Source: UBA2231 sp964415175
Lineage (GTDB): Bacteria > Elusimicrobiota > Elusimicrobia > Elusimicrobiales > UBA9959
DNA length: 48,532 bases
Direction: 5' to 3'
Assembly: GCA_964415175.1 (NCBI GenBank)
Contig: CAYPYG010000023.1
Location: 1 to 48,532, forward strand
Shown in pieces: positions 23,834 to 31,867 of this stretch (positions within the stretch are counted from its first letter, which is position 1; each line of letters begins with the position of its first letter). Made by a program: the position numbers and the translations under genes. The notes under the pieces are model-generated. The model had not been told where the DNA came from and ran no database searches. It saw only the letters and a list, made by a program, of their open reading frames with translations.

Positions 23834-24208
23834 ATGGACTGGAAAGAGAAACTCGAAGAGGCCTGGAAGAACAGGGACGGCTTCATGATCTTCAGCACGG
23901 CCGACGCCTCCGGCATGCCCAATTCCGTGTACGTGCTCGGGGTCAAGCTGCTCTCCGACGGGCGTTTCGGCGTAATAGACAATTACTTCAACAAGACGCG
24001 CGAGAACATAATGAAGGGCAGCCGCGGTTCGCTGCTCTTCATCGCCAAACCCCGCACCTCCTACCAGGTCAAGGGGAGCATAGAATACGTGACCTCCGGC
24101 GCTCTCTTCGAGGAGCTCAAGGCGGAGATCCCGGAGAAATACCCGCGCGTCGGCGCCGCGCTGCTTACCGTGGACGAATTTTATTCCGGCGCCGAGCGCC
24201 TGAACTGA
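23834..24208 (+). CDS. Pyridoxamine 5'-phosphate oxidase-like FMN-binding protein
   Basis: The 124-residue protein fits the PNPOx-like split-barrel fold: MIFSTADASGMPNSVYVLG, a central FGVIDNYFNKTRENI, and GSLLFIAKPRTSYQVKG. Such small proteins bind FMN or F420 and reduce diverse substrates, and the substrate cannot be read from sequence. AGGAG precedes ATG 23834. Confidence 0.82.
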   Translation: MDWKEKLEEAWKNRDGFMIFSTADASGMPNSVYVLGVKLLSDGRFGVIDNYFNKTRENIMKGSRGSLLFIAKPRTSYQVKGSIEYVTSGALFEELKAEIPEKYPRVGAALLTVDEFYSGAERLN

Positions 24209-24217
24209 GCCCGCGCC

Positions 24218-25156
24218 ATGCCCGTATTCGGTCCGATCCCTTCGCGCAGGCTGGGCCTCAGCCTCGGGATAAACAATATCCCGCCCAAGCATTGCAGTTA
24301 TTCCTGCGTCTACTGCCAGATAGGCAGGACCAGCGCGATGACCGCGGAGCGCCGCTATTTCTACCCGCCGGCCGGTCTGGTCGTGGAGGCCGGCAGGAAG
24401 CTCGACAGCCTGGCCGCCTCCGGCGTGAAGCCCGACTATCTTACCTTCGTCCCCGACGGCGAGCCGACGCTGGATATAAACCTCGGTATGGAGCTGGGAC
24501 TGCTCAAAAAGCACGGCATAAAGCTCGCCGTGATAAGCAATTCCTCCCTGATACACCTGCCGGAGGTGCGCCGGGAGCTTTCTCTCGCAGACTGGGTCTC
24601 TTTGAAGGTGGATTCCGTGGACGAAAAAGCCTGGCGGGTCGCGGACCGTCCCCACGGCGCTCTGAAACTGGCCGATATCCTGGCCGGCGTGGAGGCCTTC
24701 GCCCGGGACTACAAGGGCCGCTTCGTCACCGAGACCATGCTGGTGAAAGGGCTCAACGACGATCCCGTGGGCCTGGCGCGCACCGCCGCTTTCCTGGCCG
24801 GCGTGAAACCCGCCGCCGCCTATATTCTGACGCCCACGCGGCCGCCGGCCGAGTCCGGCGTGGAGAGGGCGACGGAAGACATGCTGGCGGCGGCCTGGAA
24901 CATTTTCACGGCGGCGGGGCTGAAGGCGGAGATAGTGGCCGGCTACGAGGGGAACGCGTTCCCCGGGACGGGAAAACCCGTCGAGGAACTGCTAGGGACT
25001 TGCTCGGTGCACCCGATGCGCGAGGATGCGGCGGAGGAATTTCTGCGCCGGGCGGGAGAGCCCCCGGATACGCTTGCCGGGCTGGTGGAGAAGGGCCTGC
25101 TGGCCCGGACCTCCTTCGGCGGATCGGTTTTTTATATCCGGCGGCCGGGAAAGTAG
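24218..25156 (+). CDS. Radical SAM protein with C-terminal winged-helix-like domain
   Basis: The 312-residue protein opens FGPIPSRRLGLSLGIN and has the cluster motif CSYSCVYC (Cys26, Cys30, Cys33). It belongs to the COG0731-like radical SAM group with conserved PSRRLG. The barrel contains FVPDGEPTLD and WVSLKVDSVDE. The last ~70 residues (PVEELLGTCSVHPM onward) look like a small winged-helix domain. The family's reaction is not established. The start ATG 24218 has no clear Shine-Dalgarno and lies nine bases after the previous stop. Confidence 0.88.
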   Translation: MPVFGPIPSRRLGLSLGINNIPPKHCSYSCVYCQIGRTSAMTAERRYFYPPAGLVVEAGRKLDSLAASGVKPDYLTFVPDGEPTLDINLGMELGLLKKHGIKLAVISNSSLIHLPEVRRELSLADWVSLKVDSVDEKAWRVADRPHGALKLADILAGVEAFARDYKGRFVTETMLVKGLNDDPVGLARTAAFLAGVKPAAAYILTPTRPPAESGVERATEDMLAAAWNIFTAAGLKAEIVAGYEGNAFPGTGKPVEELLGTCSVHPMREDAAEEFLRRAGEPPDTLAGLVEKGLLARTSFGGSVFYIRRPGK

Positions 25157-25252
25157 CGCCGCCGACGGAATATATGATAAAGTCATACCGGACCGGGGCT
25201 TCGTCTCAGTTCTCCGGCCGGAACTTCGGGATAAAGCGAGGAGAAAAATAAA

Positions 25253-25798
25253 ATGCAATTCGTTCCCAGGGAAGTATTCCTTACCAAAGGAGTAGGCCGC
25301 CACGTCGAGAAGCTGGCGAGTTTCGAGGAAGCGCTGCGCGACGCCAAGATAGCGCGGTTCAATCTGGTCCACGTGTCCAGCATCTTTCCGCCCAAGTGCA
25401 AGCTCATAGCTCCGGCCAAGGGCCTTACCCATCTGAAGAGCGGCCAGATCGTGCACGCCGTACTGGCGCGCAACGCCGTGCAGGAGAACCACCGCCTGGT
25501 CACGGCCTCGATAGGCCTGGCCATCCCCAAGGACCGCAGCAATCACGGCTACATCTCCGAGCATCACAGCTGGGGCGAGACCGACAGCAAGGCCGGCGAT
25601 TACGCCGAGGACCTGGCCGCGATGATGCTTTCCACCACGCTGGGCATCGAGTTCGAGAAGGATGCCTCCTGGGACAAGAAGGAAGAGGTCTGGGAAGTCA
25701 GCGGCAAGATCGTGCGCACGATGAACATGACGCAGAGCGCCATCGGCCGCGAGGGCGTCTGGACCACCGTGGTCTCGGCCGCCGTCTTCGTCCGCTGA
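25253..25798 (+). CDS. Pyruvoyl-dependent arginine decarboxylase
   Basis: Converts arginine to agmatine, a polyamine precursor. The 181-residue proenzyme contains the self-cleavage site VSSIFPP (Ser42-Ser43), where the new N-terminal serine becomes the pyruvoyl group, and the downstream GYISEHHSWG and TTTLGIEF-like core expected of the family. GAGGAGA precedes ATG 25253. It is monocistronic, with its own 96-nt upstream gap and a strong terminator. No agmatinase gene is nearby. Confidence 0.93.
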   Translation: MQFVPREVFLTKGVGRHVEKLASFEEALRDAKIARFNLVHVSSIFPPKCKLIAPAKGLTHLKSGQIVHAVLARNAVQENHRLVTASIGLAIPKDRSNHGYISEHHSWGETDSKAGDYAEDLAAMMLSTTLGIEFEKDASWDKKEEVWEVSGKIVRTMNMTQSAIGREGVWTTVVSAAVFVR

Positions 25799-25819
25799 AC
25801 CGGTCCGGCAAAGAAAGAG

Positions 25820-25848
25820 GCCGCCCCCGGGAGGGGGCGGTTTTTTTT
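25820..25848 (+). terminator. Rho-independent terminator after arginine decarboxylase
   Basis: CCGCCCCC and GGGGGCGG form a near-perfect stem with a tiny loop, followed by eight Ts (25841-25848). Confidence 0.95.
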
Positions 25849-25889
25849 ATGCGGGCCCGGGTCGCGCCGTGGGCGGCCGCGGTACTTTG

Positions 25890-25895
25890 TATAAT
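25890..25895 (+). promoter_or_regulatory. -10 box at the head of the zinc-type cluster
   Basis: A consensus TATAAT directly abuts an ATG at 25896. Transcription would begin about seven bases on, at the in-frame GTG 25902, giving a leaderless message if this is the real promoter. No convincing -35 is seen. Confidence 0.4.
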
Positions 25896-26171
25896 ATGGG
25901 CGTGATACGCGCATCGCGAAGAGCCCTGTCCGTTTGCGCCGCGGCCCTGTTCGTTCTGGTCTGGCCGGCGCACATGCTCTCCGCTCATCACGACCATGGC
26001 GGGAACTGCCAGGTCTGCGCGACCGTCTGCTCCCCGGAACTTAATTCCGACTGCGGCGGCCTGATACCTCCGCCGGAGGGGACAGCCGCCGCGCCGTGCG
26101 CCGCGAAGGCCGCGCGCGCCGCGGTGCGCGGTTTTTCCGCTTTCCTCGGCAGGGCGCCTCCGGCCCCCTGA
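25896..26171 (+). CDS. Small secreted Cys/His-rich protein
   Basis: About 91 residues: a hydrophobic export segment (LSVCAAALFVLVWPAHMLSA), then HHDHGGNCQVCATVC and further cysteines, then an Ala-rich tail. The His/Cys cluster looks like a metal-binding site in the periplasm. I recognise no named family, though short HxHxxxCxxC exported proteins are common near metal-transport genes. The start is uncertain: ATG 25896 touches a TATAAT box, and GTG 25902 would be leaderless. It heads the zinc-type uptake cluster. Confidence 0.6.
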   Translation: MGVIRASRRALSVCAAALFVLVWPAHMLSAHHDHGGNCQVCATVCSPELNSDCGGLIPPPEGTAAAPCAAKAARAAVRGFSAFLGRAPPAP

Positions 26172-26203
26172 CCTCTCCCGGTAAAGACATAATTCCTGTC
26201 CGT

Positions 26204-26225
26204 TCGAAAGGCGCGAGCCTTTCGA
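26204..26225 (+). promoter_or_regulatory. Perfect hairpin with GCGA tetraloop upstream of the metal-cluster barrel
   Basis: TCGAAAGGC and GCCTTTCGA pair exactly around GCGA, a stable GNRA loop. The 9-bp stem sits 30 bases before the barrel start and is not followed by a T-run, so it is more likely an mRNA-stabilising or regulatory element than a terminator. Confidence 0.5.
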
Positions 26226-26255
26226 TATTGTCGCGATCGATTTATGAGGAGAATC

Positions 26256-27395
26256 ATGAAAAAGACTTTTATATTCATATCATTGCTGGCCGCGGTCTCC
26301 GCGGCCATGGCCCAGGAAGGAGGAACCCCGCCCCAGGGCATGAGAGGAACGCCGGCGAACCTGCCGGATATAAGCATGATAGGCGTCGTTGAGGGCTATC
26401 TCAGTTCGGATAAGTCGGACGAGGAAAAAGGGAAACTGGAGTTCAGCGAGGTGGAGACGGCCTTCCAGGGCTATATCTACCCGGAAATGCGCGCCGACGT
26501 GTTCCTGGCGCTGCATAAGCACGAAGGGTCCTACGAGAGCGAGATCTGCGAGGCAAAGGTCTCTTTTCTGCGTTTAGCGGAAGGCCTCTCCGCGGAATTG
26601 GGCAAGATACATCTCGACTTCGGCAAACTGAACAGGGCGCATACCCATACCCGCGCCATGATAGACCAGCCCGCCGTGCTGACCGGCTTCCTCGGCGCGC
26701 ACGCCCTGAACCCGCAGGGCGGCACGCTGAAGTACCTGCTGCCGCTGCCTTTCTACGCGCGGCTGCAGGCCGGCGCCTGGGACGGCGCCCCGCACGAGCA
26801 TCACGTGGACGCCGAGAATACCGCCGACGTGGTGGACGTGGACGGGAGCACGGTGACCGTGGTCCTGGAGCCCGGCGAGACCTCCGACTTCTCTCCGGCG
26901 GGCAAGCTCTACACATGGCGGTTCAATATGTCGTTCCCGTTGTCCGCCGGCTCGGAGCTGGAACTGGGGACCAGTTATCTCAAGGGGAAGGGCAGCCATT
27001 ACGAACATCACCGCGACGACATACGGCTGGCCGGGGCGGACTTTACGCTGAAACTCTGGCCTTCCGCCTACCGCAGGCTGACCCTGCAGAGCGAGTATAT
27101 GCGGCTGACGCGCGAAGTCCCCGTCGGTAAACTGGAGCGCGACGGGCTCTACGCCTTCGCGAACTGGCGCTTCTCCAAGTACTGGGATATCGGCGCCCGT
27201 TTCGACTACGCCGAGGGGGCTTTCCCGGCCATGAGCCGGGAGCGGGACTATTCCCTTATCGCCACCCGCCGGCTGACCGAGACTACCACGCTGCGTGCGC
27301 AGTACAAGCACGTGAACCTCGACGGCGGAAAGACCGACCAGGCCTGGTTCCAGCTGACCTTCGGCCTCGGCCCGCACAGCCATGAGCTGGAATAA
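26256..27395 (+). CDS. Putative outer-membrane protein of the zinc-type uptake cluster
   Basis: The 379-residue protein has a signal peptide (MKKTFIFISLLAAVSAAMAQ) and a body of alternating strands resembling a porin-like barrel. Histidines cluster in HTHTR, APHEHHVD, HYEHHRD and the terminal HSHELE, as expected of a zinc-related protein. The start ATG 26256 follows GAGGAG. It directly precedes the binding-protein gene, so a role in passing zinc or manganese across the outer membrane is inferred. It is unrelated in sequence to the nickel-island barrels. Confidence 0.72.
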   Translation: MKKTFIFISLLAAVSAAMAQEGGTPPQGMRGTPANLPDISMIGVVEGYLSSDKSDEEKGKLEFSEVETAFQGYIYPEMRADVFLALHKHEGSYESEICEAKVSFLRLAEGLSAELGKIHLDFGKLNRAHTHTRAMIDQPAVLTGFLGAHALNPQGGTLKYLLPLPFYARLQAGAWDGAPHEHHVDAENTADVVDVDGSTVTVVLEPGETSDFSPAGKLYTWRFNMSFPLSAGSELELGTSYLKGKGSHYEHHRDDIRLAGADFTLKLWPSAYRRLTLQSEYMRLTREVPVGKLERDGLYAFANWRFSKYWDIGARFDYAEGAFPAMSRERDYSLIATRRLTETTTLRAQYKHVNLDGGKTDQAWFQLTFGLGPHSHELE

Positions 27396-27405
27396 GGAGG
27401 ATAAA

Positions 27406-28314
27406 ATGAAAAAGACGATGATAATTTTTCTTTTCATGCTGGCGGTTTCCCCGGCCTGGGCGGCGCCGCTGAAAGTAGCGACCGCCTCCACCGACCTTAA
27501 ATACATCTGCGGCCGTATCGGCGGAGCCGAGGTCAGGGCGGAAAGCCTGGCCTCGGGCGCGCAGGACCTGCATATGGTGGAGCCGCGCCCGAGCATGGTC
27601 TTCCGGCTGAAAAAGGCGGATATGGTGGTGCGTGTCGGGCTGGACCTGGATATGTGGCTCGACAGCCTGATAAACGCGGCCGGGAACAGGGCCCTTTTCT
27701 ACGGCGCCCCCGGCTATGTCGACGCCTCGGCCGGAGTGCCGCTGCTCCAGAAGCCGGCGGGCAGGGTGGACGCCTCGATGGGGGATATCCATATATACGG
27801 CAATCCCCATTACTGGCTCGACCCGGCCAACGCTAAAATAATGGCTTCCAATATAATGACAGGGCTCAAGCGGCTGCGGCCGGAGAAGTCGGACCTCTTC
27901 GAGTCCAACTATGCCGCCTTCGCGGCGGAACTGGACGAACGGCTCGCCGGATGGGCCGAGCGGATGTCCGGACTCAAGGGCCTCAGGATCGTGACCTATC
28001 ACGACTCCTGGCCCTACTTCGCCGCGCGCTTCGGCCTGGTTGTCGTGGGGCACGTGGAGCCGAAGCCGGGCATCCCTCCGACGGCCTCCCATCTCGAGGA
28101 CCTGGTCCGGAGGATGAAGTCCGAAGGCGCGCGGATAATAGTCTCCGAGACCTATTACCCGTCGAAAGGGCCGGACTTCCTCGCCGAAAGGACCGGCGCG
28201 GCCGTCCTGGCTCTGCCGGTCAGCGCGGGAGGGGGGAAGGGCGTCGCGGATTATTTCGACGTCTTCGAAACGGCCGTCTCCGCGCTGGAGACGGCCGCGG
28301 GCAAGGCTGACTGA
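27406..28314 (+). CDS. ZnuA-like metal ABC transporter substrate-binding protein
   Basis: The 302-residue protein has a signal peptide ending AWAAP. Metal ligands expected of cluster A-I binding proteins are seen in order: DLHMVEP, NPHYWLDP, YHDSWPYF and ETYYP. It lacks the long His-rich loop of many zinc-specific ZnuA proteins, so manganese or another metal is possible. AGGAGG precedes ATG 27406. Two bases separate its stop from the permease gene. Confidence 0.9.
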   Translation: MKKTMIIFLFMLAVSPAWAAPLKVATASTDLKYICGRIGGAEVRAESLASGAQDLHMVEPRPSMVFRLKKADMVVRVGLDLDMWLDSLINAAGNRALFYGAPGYVDASAGVPLLQKPAGRVDASMGDIHIYGNPHYWLDPANAKIMASNIMTGLKRLRPEKSDLFESNYAAFAAELDERLAGWAERMSGLKGLRIVTYHDSWPYFAARFGLVVVGHVEPKPGIPPTASHLEDLVRRMKSEGARIIVSETYYPSKGPDFLAERTGAAVLALPVSAGGGKGVADYFDVFETAVSALETAAGKAD

Positions 28315-28315
28315 C

Positions 28316-29140
28316 ATGCTGGAGATAATGCTGCCGGCCTTCGCGGCCTCGGTGGTGCTGGTGGGGATACACGCCTACCTGGGCCTGCACATAGTCGCGC
28401 GGGGCGTCATCTTCGTCGACCTGGCGCTGGCCCAGATAGCGGCGCTGGGCGCCATAACCGGGGTGCTGTTCGGGGTGGGACTGCATACGACGGGGTCCTA
28501 CCTCGCCTCCCTGGCCGCCACCTTCGCCGGCGCGGCGGTATTCGCCTTCAGCCGCGGCCGGCGCACTACCGGCGGGATGCAGGAGGCGGTCATCGGCATA
28601 GTCTACGTGGTCTCCGCCGCCCTTTCCGTCATGGTCCTCGACAGGCTGCCGGGCGAGGCGGAACATCTCAAGGGCATGCTGGTCGGCAATATCCTCTTCG
28701 TCACCTGGCCGCAGGCGGCGAAGACGGCCGCACTTTACGCCGCCGTCGGGGCGGTCCATTATCTGCTCAGGGAGAAGTTCCTGGCCATCTCGTTCGGCGA
28801 CGGGCCCGCCCCGTCCCGCGTGCGCCTCTGGGATTTCTTTTTCTACGCCCTGTTCGGGATAGTGGTCACCAGTTCGGTCGAACTGGCCGGCGTGCTGCTG
28901 GTGTTCACGTTCCTCATCATCCCGGCGGTCTCCGCGATGCGGCTGGCCTCTTCGCTGAAAAGCAGGCTCTTCCTCGCCTGGGGGCTCGGGGCGCTGGCCA
29001 GCGTGGCCGGCATCGCCTCCTCCACGGCCTGGGACCTGCCGACGGGGCCGGCAATAGTCTGCGCCTTCGGCGCGCTGGCCCTGGTCTCTTTCGCCGCCGG
29101 CAGGAGGAGCCCATCCCCACCGCGCCCCCCATTTCCGTAG
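28316..29140 (+). CDS. ZnuB/MntB-like metal ABC transporter permease (ABC-3 family)
   Basis: The 274-residue protein has about eight or nine membrane helices and the ABC-3 family features: GIHAYLGLHIVARGVIFVDLALAQIAALG written in two parts as LGLHIVARGVIFVD and LALAQIAALG, then MLVGNILFVTW, and GVLLVFTFLIIPA. It works with the binding protein just upstream. No ATPase gene of the ZnuC type is present in the window, so the motor must be encoded elsewhere or shared. Confidence 0.9.
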   Translation: MLEIMLPAFAASVVLVGIHAYLGLHIVARGVIFVDLALAQIAALGAITGVLFGVGLHTTGSYLASLAATFAGAAVFAFSRGRRTTGGMQEAVIGIVYVVSAALSVMVLDRLPGEAEHLKGMLVGNILFVTWPQAAKTAALYAAVGAVHYLLREKFLAISFGDGPAPSRVRLWDFFFYALFGIVVTSSVELAGVLLVFTFLIIPAVSAMRLASSLKSRLFLAWGLGALASVAGIASSTAWDLPTGPAIVCAFGALALVSFAAGRRSPSPPRPPFP

Positions 29141-29274
29141 GTCCAAAAACTTCTGGTCTGGGCCCTTCGTCCCTTACCATCGGGCCGGTTTTTCCGTAGA
29201 CTATCCTGCGGGCTTGTTTAGTGCCCGTTGAAAACGCCGTTGACGCGGCACATATAACAGGAGATAAAAGAATA

Positions 29275-29958
29275 ATGAAAAAACTGACAGCCATAGTTTC
29301 GCTGATGTCCTTCGCCTTCCCGCTGAGCGCCCAGGTGAACTTCGACCAGGGAGTGGACGTCAAGGCCTTCGTGGCCGAGGCTTCCTCGTCAGAGATGGCC
29401 ATGCCGGACGCCAAAGCGACCGGCATCCCGACCTACAGCAGCCGCGACTGCAAGAAGGTCGAGTTCAAGGCCGACGGTCCGCTGACCTCCTCCGACATCA
29501 CGCTTAAGAGCATGGAGATGTACCAGGACTGCCACAATGTCGGCTACCCCGTCGGCCAGATCTGCACGCCGCGCCCGGAGTACAACACCGAGACCACCCG
29601 CGTCGTTATCACCGAGCCGCGCCAGCTCAAGCCGGAACAGAAAGAGGTCTTCGAGGTCTGCCTGTGGGGCAAGTTCCTCACGATCAGCCCGGTCAAGGCC
29701 GTCTACAAGTACAAGAGCCGCGTCACCTTCGACGGTATCTATATGACCCCCCTGGGTCCGATAGAGACCGCCAAGGCCGCCGCCGGCACCTGCACGCTGG
29801 CGATGGATACCGGTCATACCTGCGTCTACCGCTGCCCCGATGGTGATTATATCTCCCGGCCCAATCCCTTCCCGCCGATACCGTCCCCCAACCAGTGGGT
29901 CGGCCCGATACATACCCCCTGCGCTCCCACCGCCCAGCAGATCTTTACCGGCCTGTAA
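29275..29958 (+). CDS. Secreted protein of unknown function, cysteine-containing
   Basis: The 227-residue protein has a signal peptide (MKKLTAIVSLMSFAFPLSAQ). The mature part has seven spread cysteines (for example CKKVEFK, CHNVG, CTPRPE, CLWGK, CTLAMD, CVYRCPDG), probably disulfide-bonded, and a Pro-rich end. I do not recognise a family. AGGAG precedes ATG 29275. A strong terminator follows. It is separated from the permease by 134 nt and probably transcribed alone. Confidence 0.7.
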   Translation: MKKLTAIVSLMSFAFPLSAQVNFDQGVDVKAFVAEASSSEMAMPDAKATGIPTYSSRDCKKVEFKADGPLTSSDITLKSMEMYQDCHNVGYPVGQICTPRPEYNTETTRVVITEPRQLKPEQKEVFEVCLWGKFLTISPVKAVYKYKSRVTFDGIYMTPLGPIETAKAAAGTCTLAMDTGHTCVYRCPDGDYISRPNPFPPIPSPNQWVGPIHTPCAPTAQQIFTGL

Positions 29959-29976
29959 GCGAGAAGCGCAAAAAGA

Positions 29977-30013
29977 AAGCCGGCTGGTCCCTCCAGCCGG
30001 CTTCTCTTTTTTA
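29977..30013. terminator. Terminator between the secreted orphan and metG
   Basis: AAGCCGGCTGG and CCAGCCGGCTT (29977-29987, 29993-30003) form an 11-bp stem with loop TCCCT, followed by TCTCTTTTTT. The mirrored A-rich side serves metG on the minus strand. Confidence 0.92.
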
Positions 30014-30024
30014 TGGGCGTCCGC

Positions 30025-31716
30025 TTATTTCCTGGCGGCGGCTTCGGAGAGTTCCTTCATCTTCTCCAGCTCCGCCTTCACCTGTTCGGGCAGTATCTTG
30101 GCGAAGAGCAGCGAGACGTCCTCGCCCAGCGTCACTCCGTCGAGGCCGCCTTCGAAAGGCTTGAATGCGGGCGGCTTGTCGCCGGCTGGCAGGCCGGCCT
30201 TGGCCAGTATCTTCAGCGCCGTGGAGGGAATGACCGGGTAGAGCAGCACGGCCGCGTTTATTATCGCGCGGGAGGCCACGTTGAGCACGGTGCCGCAGCG
30301 GGCTATATCGGTCTTGCGCAGCGCCCAGGGGGCGGTGTCGTTGACGTACTTGTTGGCCGCTATGGCCAGCGCCATCGCGCGCGCGGCGGCCTGCCGGACC
30401 TTGTAGTCGCGGTAGAAGCCGCCGGTCTCGGCGAAGGCGGGGGCGAAGAGGGCCAGCAGGGCCTTGTCCTCGTCCTTTAACTCGCCCTGGGCCGGTATCT
30501 TCCCTTCGAAGTTCTTCTTCATGAAAGAGAAGCAGCGGTTGACCAGGTTGCCCAGCGTGTCGGCCAGCTCGTTGTTGGAGGCCTGGAAGCCTTCCCAGGT
30601 GAACTGCGAGTCGGCGGTCTCGGGGGCGTTGCTGGCTATGGCGTAGCGCAGCGCGTCCACGGAATATTTCGAGAAGAAATCAGCCGTGTCTATGTACCAG
30701 CCTTCCGACTTGGAGAACTGCTTTCCTTCCAGGTTGTAGAACTCGTTGCCGGGCACATTGTCGGGCAGTATGTACGGCTTGTCCTGGCCCATGATCAGCG
30801 CGGGCCAGATCAGCGTGTGAAAAACGATATTGTCCTTGCCGATGAAATGGACGAGCTTCGAGTTCTTGTCGAACCACCAGTCCTTCCAGGCCTCGGGTTT
30901 GCCCTGCTTCTCCGCCCACTCCATCGTGGCCGACACGTAGCCTATGGGCGCCTCGAACCAGACATAGAGCACCTTGCCTTTCGCCTCGTCGAGCGGTACC
31001 GGCACGCCCCAGCTCAGGTCGCGGGTTATGGCGCGCTTGACCAGCCCCTCTTTTATCATGGAGAGGGCCTTGTTGCGGACGTTCGGCTTCCAGTCGGTCT
31101 TGGATTCCAGCCAGGCTTTCAGTTTGGGCTCGAAGGCCGGCAGGTCGAGGAAATACTGCGTGGCCTCGCGTATCTCGGGTTTGGAGCCGCAGACCTTGCA
31201 GGAGGGGGAGATTATCTTGGACGGCTCCAGCCACTCGCCGCAGACCGTGCACTCGTCGCCGCGGACATTGGGCGCGTTGCACTTGGGGCAGGAGCCGGAA
31301 ACATAGCGGTCGGCCAGGAAACGGTCGCATTTGACGCAGAAGAACTGCTTCTCGACGGCGGCCTGGATATGGCCCTTCTTGTAGAGATCGGTGAAGAATT
31401 CCTGCGCCAGCGGGTAATGGGCGGGGATGGTGGTGCGGGAGAAATGGTCGAACTTTATGTCGAGCTTGTCGAAGAAGGCCTTTATCTCGGAGTGGTACTT
31501 ATCGACATACTCCTTGTAGGGGACGCCCGCCTTCTCGGCGTTGATGGTGATGGCCACGCCGTGCTCGTCGGTGCCGCAGATATAGAGCGATTCGTCGCCG
31601 CTCTGGCGGAGGAAGCGGTTGAAGATATCGGCCGGCAGGTAGGCCCCGGCTATGTGGCCGAAATGTATGGGGCCGTTGGCGTAGGGCAGCGCGCTTGTAA
31701 TGAGGTATTTAGCCAT
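30025..31716 (-). CDS. metG: Methionyl-tRNA synthetase
   Basis: Charges tRNA-Met. The 563-residue class I enzyme has HFGH (HIGH motif) near residue 18, four CxxC zinc knuckles (CVKC, CPKC, CTVC, CKVC) and the KMSKS-like QFSKSEG. It stops after the anticodon-binding helical domain and lacks the C-terminal tRNA-binding extension found in longer MetRS. The start ATG (complement 31714-31716) lies six bases from a TATAAT box, so the mRNA is predicted to be leaderless, and no Shine-Dalgarno is present. Confidence 0.97.
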   Translation of the reverse strand: MAKYLITSALPYANGPIHFGHIAGAYLPADIFNRFLRQSGDESLYICGTDEHGVAITINAEKAGVPYKEYVDKYHSEIKAFFDKLDIKFDHFSRTTIPAHYPLAQEFFTDLYKKGHIQAAVEKQFFCVKCDRFLADRYVSGSCPKCNAPNVRGDECTVCGEWLEPSKIISPSCKVCGSKPEIREATQYFLDLPAFEPKLKAWLESKTDWKPNVRNKALSMIKEGLVKRAITRDLSWGVPVPLDEAKGKVLYVWFEAPIGYVSATMEWAEKQGKPEAWKDWWFDKNSKLVHFIGKDNIVFHTLIWPALIMGQDKPYILPDNVPGNEFYNLEGKQFSKSEGWYIDTADFFSKYSVDALRYAIASNAPETADSQFTWEGFQASNNELADTLGNLVNRCFSFMKKNFEGKIPAQGELKDEDKALLALFAPAFAETGGFYRDYKVRQAAARAMALAIAANKYVNDTAPWALRKTDIARCGTVLNVASRAIINAAVLLYPVIPSTALKILAKAGLPAGDKPPAFKPFEGGLDGVTLGEDVSLLFAKILPEQVKAELEKMKELSEAAARK

Positions 31717-31722
31717 GCTTAG

Positions 31723-31728
31723 ATTATA
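31723..31728 (-). promoter_or_regulatory. Extended -10 of metG, leaderless
   Basis: On the minus strand TGATATAAT is an extended -10 (TGn plus TATAAT). The expected start point falls on or next to the A of the metG ATG. No -35 match is seen, which extended -10 promoters tolerate. Confidence 0.65.
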
Positions 31729-31749
31729 TCAATTAGGGGGGTGCGGCTT

Positions 31750-31784
31750 ATAACTGGCAGTCTTGACATTAGACTGCTAGTTAT
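31750..31784. promoter_or_regulatory. 14-bp-arm inverted repeat over the clpB promoter
   Basis: ATAACTGGCAGTCT (31750-31763), a 7-nt spacer, and AGACTGCTAGTTAT (31771-31784) are complementary at 13 of 14 positions. The repeat covers the clpB -35 and most of the spacer, an ideal operator for a repressor of the heat-shock gene. It does not match CIRCE (TTAGCACTC-N9-GAGTGCTAA) or HAIR, so the regulator is unidentified. It also lies within 40 nt of the metG promoter. Confidence 0.75.
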
Positions 31785-31791
31785 ATATACT
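31763..31791 (+). promoter_or_regulatory. clpB promoter
   Basis: TTGACA (31763-31768), 17 nt, then TATACT (31786-31791) is a near-perfect sigma-70 promoter with the -35 embedded in the inverted repeat. The predicted start near 31798 gives a 70-nt leader. Confidence 0.85.
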
Positions 31792-31867
31792 ATATACATC
31801 CTCATCTCATCGGGCGGCCGGCCGGCTTCCCCGTTCAGGATACGCCGGAGCCCCGCCGGGAGGGAAT

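Noticed and set aside
22910..24655. Minus-strand 581-codon frame across DUF89, HD, PNPOx-like and radical SAM genes
   Set aside because: Runs against four motif-bearing genes; a G+C artefact.
31750..31784. CIRCE or HAIR element at clpB
   Set aside because: Arms and spacer do not match TTAGCACTC-N9-GAGTGCTAA or CTTGAGT-N7-ACTCAAG.
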